NCBI GenBank assembly: GCA_947623455.1
Contig: OX392532.1
Location: 26,944,792-27,008,791 of the forward strand
DNA length: 64,000 bases
Source of the DNA: Mimachlamys varia
Taxonomy: Eukaryota > Mollusca > Bivalvia > Pectinida > Pectinidae
Direction: 5' to 3'
Shown here: one piece after another, positions 58,593 to 64,000 of the stretch
How the letters are laid out: the number at the start of each line of letters is the position of its first letter
Position numbering within the stretch: position 1 is the first letter of the stretch
Notes under the pieces: model-generated
Databases searched by the model: none
What the model saw: only the letters and a program-made list of their open reading frames with translations
Told to the model about the DNA's origin: nothing
Translations under genes and position numbers: made by a program

Positions 58593-60156
58593 CAAAACAG
58601 GAACCGGAACAAAAAGGTTTTCTTCACCAGCATTTCTATCCTTTCTCTTGTATGGTTGACAGCATTCCCGCAGACACCATGATCAATGATAATGACAATT
58701 CTTAAAACAAAAGAATATTTCATTTTTTTTTTATTGCATAAAAAAAATGTTTGGTATAAAAGCAGTTTTCTTTTTAATCTTTTTGCATATAACTTACTAA
58801 CTTAAAACTATTTTCCCAGCATACGTTTTCAAAGTACTTTCCCAGTAGACAGACTATGTGGTAAACAATAATGTTTATGTATTAAATCACCGCTGAAATA
58901 TTCTAATTATTGAAATTCTGCTGAATTAGTGCAATCAACGAATCATAGCCAGACCTATCAATTTATCCCTAATATGACAAACAAACAAATTAGCTGCTGA
59001 ATGTAAAGATGTCTTAAAATCTTGTTACAATTCGTTACATCAATATTTTTTTCAAAGACAGACAAAGTTAACACAATAAACAATGCCCCATAACATTAGA
59101 TACAAAAGAAAAGGTAAAGTAATCTTAAATTTTACAAAAATCTGTAACAATTACAATAGAATGAGAGACTTGATAGTTTCAAAGTTACAGGAATTTTGGC
59201 TAATTACTTAAATAATTTGAAATATTAAAAAAAATCATGTTGAATCTATCATTTAATCAAATCAGCTCATTCATTTACCACTGAAATTTTATATGAACCA
59301 TTCCATATTTTGAATTGGAAGAGTTCAAATGTACATTCAGGGGAGTATGAGTTAATTAATAATTATGATATATGCACCAAAACGATGATTTCTATTTTAA
59401 GGTATCATGTCTATTTTAAGGTTTTTAAACAAACAAAATTGACTTAACACTATTTCCAAATAGCGGAGTTTTTTCAGAATTGTTTTTGGAAGCCAAGAAG
59501 GATTGGCAGAAGGTGATTAAGTTTAAACAAAAAAATATACATTAAGATGTGAAATAACTTGTGTTTGACATACCATCTAAAATCCCCTATGGATAACAAA
59601 TATCCGAGATGACATTGTACACTTGCACAGCACCTCAAGGATAAGTGCCATGTCCACACAGGATAAGTTTAGTAGCATGTTATACAGTTATTGTCATCAC
59701 ACAAATTCACAAAAAACATTTTTAATTATAATTGAAATTTAATTCTTTTAAATCTTTTTTTAACTTTCTTTTGCCTTTAGGAATAATCTAAATATTCTTT
59801 AATTTTTTTAAATATCAAAATGCTTTTAACAATTTTTGCACAAAATGAATAGGCTTTCAAAATAACCCTTATCACGCAAAATAACCAGTCAGCATTTATT
59901 TAAAATAAAAAAGATACAATATCCAAAGTTAGAAAATAAAAAGTTTTCAGTGCTAAAGCATCTGTTTTTTTTTCTTTCGTTCTTAAAGCTTTGAATTAAA
60001 TCATCCATTGTTAAAACATACAAAATGTAGAAACAAACAGAAGGGACAATACAGGGAGTAAACAAATATTCAGCAAAAGCTGAGACATATATGTAAGATC
60101 ATCAGTCTTCAATTTGTATAATTCTATTTTAACAATTAAAACTAGTCCAGCACACG
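58593..60156 (-). other. AT-rich stretch, possible 3' UTR of the exon at 60157
   Basis: No coding frame. On the minus strand a CAATAAA near 58728-58735 would be a reasonable poly(A) signal for a transcript ending below the terminal exon at 60157-60254. That link is inference. Confidence 0.3.
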
Positions 60157-60254
60157 TTACTCAAGCCTTCGTGTCCCACCCCGGGGCTGGGGTCTGGGCC
60201 AGTCATAAGCCTTGGGGGCACGGCTGTAGTCAAACCAGTGTCCATATGTACTTC
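60157..60254 (-). CDS. Unidentified terminal coding exon
   Basis: On the minus strand an acceptor (TGTTATCTCAG, with a possible branch-point TTACTGAT upstream) opens a 98-base exon. It carries two bases of a split codon, then 31 codons, STYGHWFDYSRAPKAYDW... to ...GGTRRLE, then TAA. The exon is markedly more GC-rich than the surrounding 59-63 kb and uses varied codons, as a coding exon would. I do not recognise the family. It is not the end of UGCG: the preceding UGCG exon ends in phase 0, while this one needs phase 2, and the true UGCG end is present at 63306. Its upstream exons should lie between 60260 and 63300 or be nested further right; I could not find them. Confidence 0.45.
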
Positions 60255-63200
60255 CTGAGATAACATGTACACTTATAATCAGTAATACCTATAGGTTGGG
60301 CCTTACATTCACAATTCAATACCTCTCCGTTTTCCTACTAGGGCAGTAATACAGGGCATTTATAAATTATATGTGATGGCACTGGTGATGGAAAAGGAGT
60401 AAAATACTCAGAATTGGGTCAAATAAACAGGAAACAGGCAAAATAAAACATCCCCAACTTTCAATTCACAAAAAGTTTACAAACTTGAATTTTTGTTTGT
60501 CCTTTTTTATTTGCATTTCTGATTTCTTTTTAACTGCAACCAAACCTCGAAATCATCTTGCTGTAATTTCCTGCTATAAACTGTATCTCCATTTATTGCC
60601 CGAGTACCCTTTTCCATCCTTGACCGTCTAACACATAAATTAACACCGTCTTAATTAAGAAGCAGTTGGAAAGACATCATAGAAGTATTGACTGTGAAAG
60701 AACCTCTTAGACTCACACATCTTGTACCCTTTTGAAATATAGATCACAACAATAAACTTGCATGGCTTGAAAAAGACACACAGTGATCATGAATTAGGTA
60801 GAATCTTCAAAAGCAATACATGATTATTGTCAAAGACAAGTAAAGCTAACAGCATGAAACAAACATTTCCATGATATGATATAAAAAAAAAACATTTTCA
60901 AAACAATTCATATTTCCAGTACTTCAGTAACATAATTTTGTTGTAAATTTCTGTGCCAGTATTTTGAAGATCAATGCCCTTGATGGAGACTCCAATTGAA
61001 ATTCAAAACTCAAATAACTTTATAATATCTTATCAACATATGGAAGTGTGGAGTCTTACATATAGGGGTCTATGTTTTCGGTCAAACAAAATAGTCCTTT
61101 ATATATCAAATCAAATTGTGACATGATCATACTTGGAACAAAAACAGCATTATCAATTTCTATCTGAAAGGGATCAATCAGCAGATGTTTTTCAATAAAC
61201 ATAACATTTTTTTTATTATTATTAGACACATAATATTTTGTTAACCTCAAAAAAAGTAGTATGAATTTGTGATAACATTAATAAATGTATTTTGTGACTT
61301 TTATCTTTTGCATTTGAGCAGATTTGAACTAATTATACATGAAGTACTGATTGATATTGGGAAATTCCAAAATTTTCACAAAAATTTGACAGGATGGATT
61401 TTCTGCAACATCACAAGAGTTAACTCCCTTGTCCCAATTAAATTCCCAAGTGGACACGGCGTTTGTCAAATTTTTTCTCTTTTGCACATCTCTGATAAAG
61501 ACAAAATTTAATATGATGAGTAAAAAGTTATCATATCATGCTGCATTTCACCAAAATATTTCATCATTTGAATAATTCCTTTCAGACAGTAATCTCACCA
61601 AAAACAAATGATCAGTTTTTGTAGATCTGTGAACAAAGGGAGAAAACTGGGCACAATATAATGAAGAGAAGTCGAGACAGGGGATATACATAATAGGACG
61701 CACACAGTACATAATGTCTAATTATATATCAGAGGACTAGTATAGGACAGTGCCAGCAAATGGTGACGTAGTCACGATATTAACATAACCAGTAATTGTA
61801 TTATAATGTAAGCGGTACTCAAGATTTTTCCATAATGTAGTTATTAACTGGTTTGGTATTTCAAACTCAAATGAAAAACTTATCTCAAGAATAGGAAAAT
61901 TTTTCCATATCACTTTTGAAATGAGTGTTTAAAACTAGGTAAAAATAACTATGAAATCTCGCCTGTAATTTTGAAATTTGTTCAAGGTTCAATAGAAAAA
62001 AAGATTTTTTTTGTGGTTCAAAATTCTGTAAAATATTTTGAAAGAAAACACTTTTAATTGAAGTGGATATACATGAAAAGTGCGTTATTTACTGAAACTG
62101 TCCTGTATTATTGCATTGATCGATGATCATTACACTGTCGTCATATCTCTACTGGGCCCTCACCAACAGAATCAGACAGGGAGATAATTGGTAGCAAACA
62201 TAATTCAAACAACGATTCTCTATAATTTACCCTCTACATAGCACTGTTTCTGGGATCCTGCATCGAAGTTGCCTCCCTTCGACCTTCGATTCACAATAAC
62301 AACATTTCGGTACCTACATGATTTGCAAACATTTAATAACCTTTTGGCATTTCTATTTCAGATTCGTTATTCTGAGTATTATTCAAATCTGCTTACAGGA
62401 TAATGTGATTTTTTTTCATCTGTTTTTTTCAGTCACTCCTGATATGATGCTAGAGTGTTTATCAATAAAGAATTAACAATTTCTTGAATAGTATTATATT
62501 AAAACATAATTTGTTACCTTTTATAGCCTTCAACACATTATCGAGGAAAATAACCCAAAAGATCTGAAAGTATATTCATGAAAAACAATAATGCTTTGGG
62601 GGGAAAGAAAGAAACTAAATACATGCAAATTCAAAATTACAAATATGGCACAAAATGTGCAATATCAACTAACAAGGAAAGTTTCTGGAGTGAAACCAAG
62701 TACAACCAACAGTCAGAGATACAACCAGATCCTATGTGACATTATGAAAAAACTTACCATCATTAATTTCTTCATTCACTAATTAATTTAAGTTTACAAG
62801 CATTTTCAATAATTTGATACAGGAGATAAATTTGTTGCTCGAAGTAATAAATTCTGGTGTACAGTATTTAACTCTTACTTAGCTTTGCAATCTTGCTGTT
62901 AAATCAATAATTTCTTTCCGTAGACAAGCAGACATGTTCTCTATAAGTCACACTTGTCTACATGAACTACAAATTTTGACAGATTACTTTGCAAGATGGT
63001 CGCCTGCCAGCATTTTTTGCCTGATCAGTCCCAAAATCAAAAGAGCACAGCTATAAAGGGCCAAGAGATAGTATTATTTGTCCAGTCCTCAGTATCCAAA
63101 GTCGGCGAATAAAAACTTTCTAAAAGTGGTTTAAATTGTTGATTTAAAACATCCAAAAAGTCACACAGAATCCGATTATTATCCCAAAAGTCTCCTCTCC

Positions 63201-63305
63201 ATACATGTGTTGGTCATGACGAAGCACTCCACAAATGGCGAAGACAGGCCTCAATGGTTCAATGAAATGATGATGATGATGATGATGATAAATGATGTTA
63301 CAAAC
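60255..63305 (-). other. UGCG 3' UTR and flanking non-coding sequence
   Basis: No coding exon recognised on either strand. The part next to 63305 is expected to be UGCG 3' UTR and contains a TGA/ATG trinucleotide microsatellite at 63262-63297. Short frames (62 to 80 codons) show no domain. Confidence 0.45.
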
Positions 63306-63467
63306 TTAAATCTCGGAAACCGACCCACCCCAGTGCACTTTGTAACGTTTATGTCTCCACTGAATAACACTGTTTTTATGACTCCTAAGGGATAACCAGA
63401 ACGCAAGTGATTCTCTTGTAATCCACGCCACGAAAAACTCAAATTTGGAAAACGGCAATGGTCCATT
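63306..63467 (-). CDS. UGCG: Ceramide glucosyltransferase, last coding exon
   Basis: A minus-strand exon after a poly-pyrimidine tract and GTAG acceptor (63471-63468). It reads NGPLPFSKFEFFVAWITRES, a hydrophobic continuation, then VIQWRHKRYKVHWGG and a stop after SEI (53 codons, TAA at 63308-63306). This matches the C-terminus of animal UGCG, which has FSK...VAW..RES, a hydrophobic segment, then a W-R-x-x-R-Y/F-x-x-x-x-GG end. The segment forms the last membrane-associated region and the cytosolic tail. The exon starts in phase 0, as the preceding exon requires. A different open frame on the same strand (MDHCRFPNLSFSW...) is a shadow. Confidence 0.88.
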   Translation of the reverse strand, partial: NGPLPFSKFEFFVAWITRESLAFWLSLRSHKNSVIQWRHKRYKVHWGGSVSEI

Positions 63468-63797
63468 CTACAAAAAAAAAAAAAAAACGAAACTTTTATT
63501 TACAAAGTCATGAATACATATCGTCAAAAATGCCTTAACTGAAACAATCCTTCAATCAGAAAAAAATATTGACTGTTGCCAGGATTTTTACTCAAGCACT
63601 TTTCCCAGAATAATGACCAAATTCTTCTAGCATTTTCCTTAGCCTTTATAAAACGCCATAGATGGCCTTTTTACAAATGAAAACTCAATGCTTTAGAATA
63701 TATATACAGCAGAATCTTCTATCAAAGTCAGTTTACAGCGGACAGCAGAATACAAGTGCCATGAAATGGCTAGCAATGACAGGGGAGGAGAACTTAC

Positions 63798-63987
63798 CTC
63801 TACTATCCGGAGGAGACAGTAGTCACTGAGAAACCACATGAGGGAGTGCAGCAGGAAGACACCCATGGGACTCACATTGAACAGGAAGTCCATTGCCCAC
63901 GACATGAGCACACCCATTAACATACATTCAGACATGGGCTCCAATAAAATGAGGTGGGGCAACATGGCTCCACGTAGCTGTGACCAC
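63798..63987 (-). CDS. UGCG: Ceramide glucosyltransferase, penultimate coding exon
   Basis: UGCG (glycosyltransferase family 21, Golgi) transfers glucose from UDP-glucose to ceramide, the first committed step of glycosphingolipid synthesis. The exon opens after TTCTTTGTAG (phase 2). Its first base completes an Arg codon, followed by WSQLRGAMLPHLILLEPMSE, two hydrophobic segments and DYCLLRIVE, ending at a GTAAGT donor (63797-63791). The split Arg-Trp is expected to be the RW of the Q/RXXRW signature essential in this family; the preceding residues lie beyond the window. The rest of the gene (N-terminal membrane anchor and the catalytic D1, D2 and D3 motifs) is off the right edge. Intron to the last exon: 330 bp. 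Confidence 0.9.
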
Positions 63988-64000
63988 CTACAAAGAACCA

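Noticed and set aside
63251..63466. 71-codon minus-strand ORF ending in poly-Ile
   Set aside because: It is a shifted frame of the UGCG last exon; the Ile run comes from the trinucleotide microsatellite.

Overview
The window looks like animal nuclear DNA, most likely from a lophotrochozoan and probably a bivalve mollusc. It is AT-rich and gene-poor, with GT/AG introns and many short dispersed repeats. Three gene pieces are recognisable: a RING/B-box (TRIM) protein, a two-pore-domain potassium (K2P) channel, and the 3' end of ceramide glucosyltransferase (UGCG). The bivalve assignment is an inference from the repeat landscape, including a tRNA-derived SINE with a conserved central domain and hammerhead-bearing elements.

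Layout. Positions 1-30 kb hold no confident gene. They hold dispersed repeats, a 63-bp and a 38-bp minisatellite, a tRNA-like relic, and three short candidate first exons (1049-1134, 9955-10010, 14130-14170). Each of these ends at a GT donor in the phase needed to join the TRIM exon. The TRIM main exon is at 30575-32246 (+). Positions 32-45 kb are intergenic, with a 254-bp foldback and several repeat copies. The K2P gene runs from about 44.6 to 53 kb (+): a candidate 5'-UTR exon, a first coding exon 45572-46700 (N-terminus, TM1, cap, first pore helix), and a last coding exon 51942-52969 (first filter GYG through to the stop). The spliced product is 718 residues. Positions 53-58.6 kb hold a SINE, further repeats, a 57-bp minisatellite and a CpG-rich candidate promoter. 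On the minus strand at the right edge are the last two coding exons of UGCG (63798-63987 and 63306-63467), with a separate unidentified terminal exon at 60157-60254.

Two observations stand out. First, the K2P intron ends in about 29 extra tandem copies of a 107-bp unit. Each unit carries a 3' splice site followed by the codons of the channel's first selectivity filter. A 750-bp (seven-unit) block is duplicated inside the array. Only the last copy runs on into TM2, so every upstream copy is a potential decoy or alternative acceptor.

Second, one dispersed repeat family (10757-10945, 23628-23786, 38428-38613, relic 28246-28333) carries a type I hammerhead ribozyme. The catalytic core is complete in three copies and broken in the fourth. 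This resembles the small hammerhead retroelements (retrozymes) and Penelope-like elements known from metazoans.

The genes share no obvious pathway: ubiquitin ligation, K+ leak conductance and glycosphingolipid synthesis.
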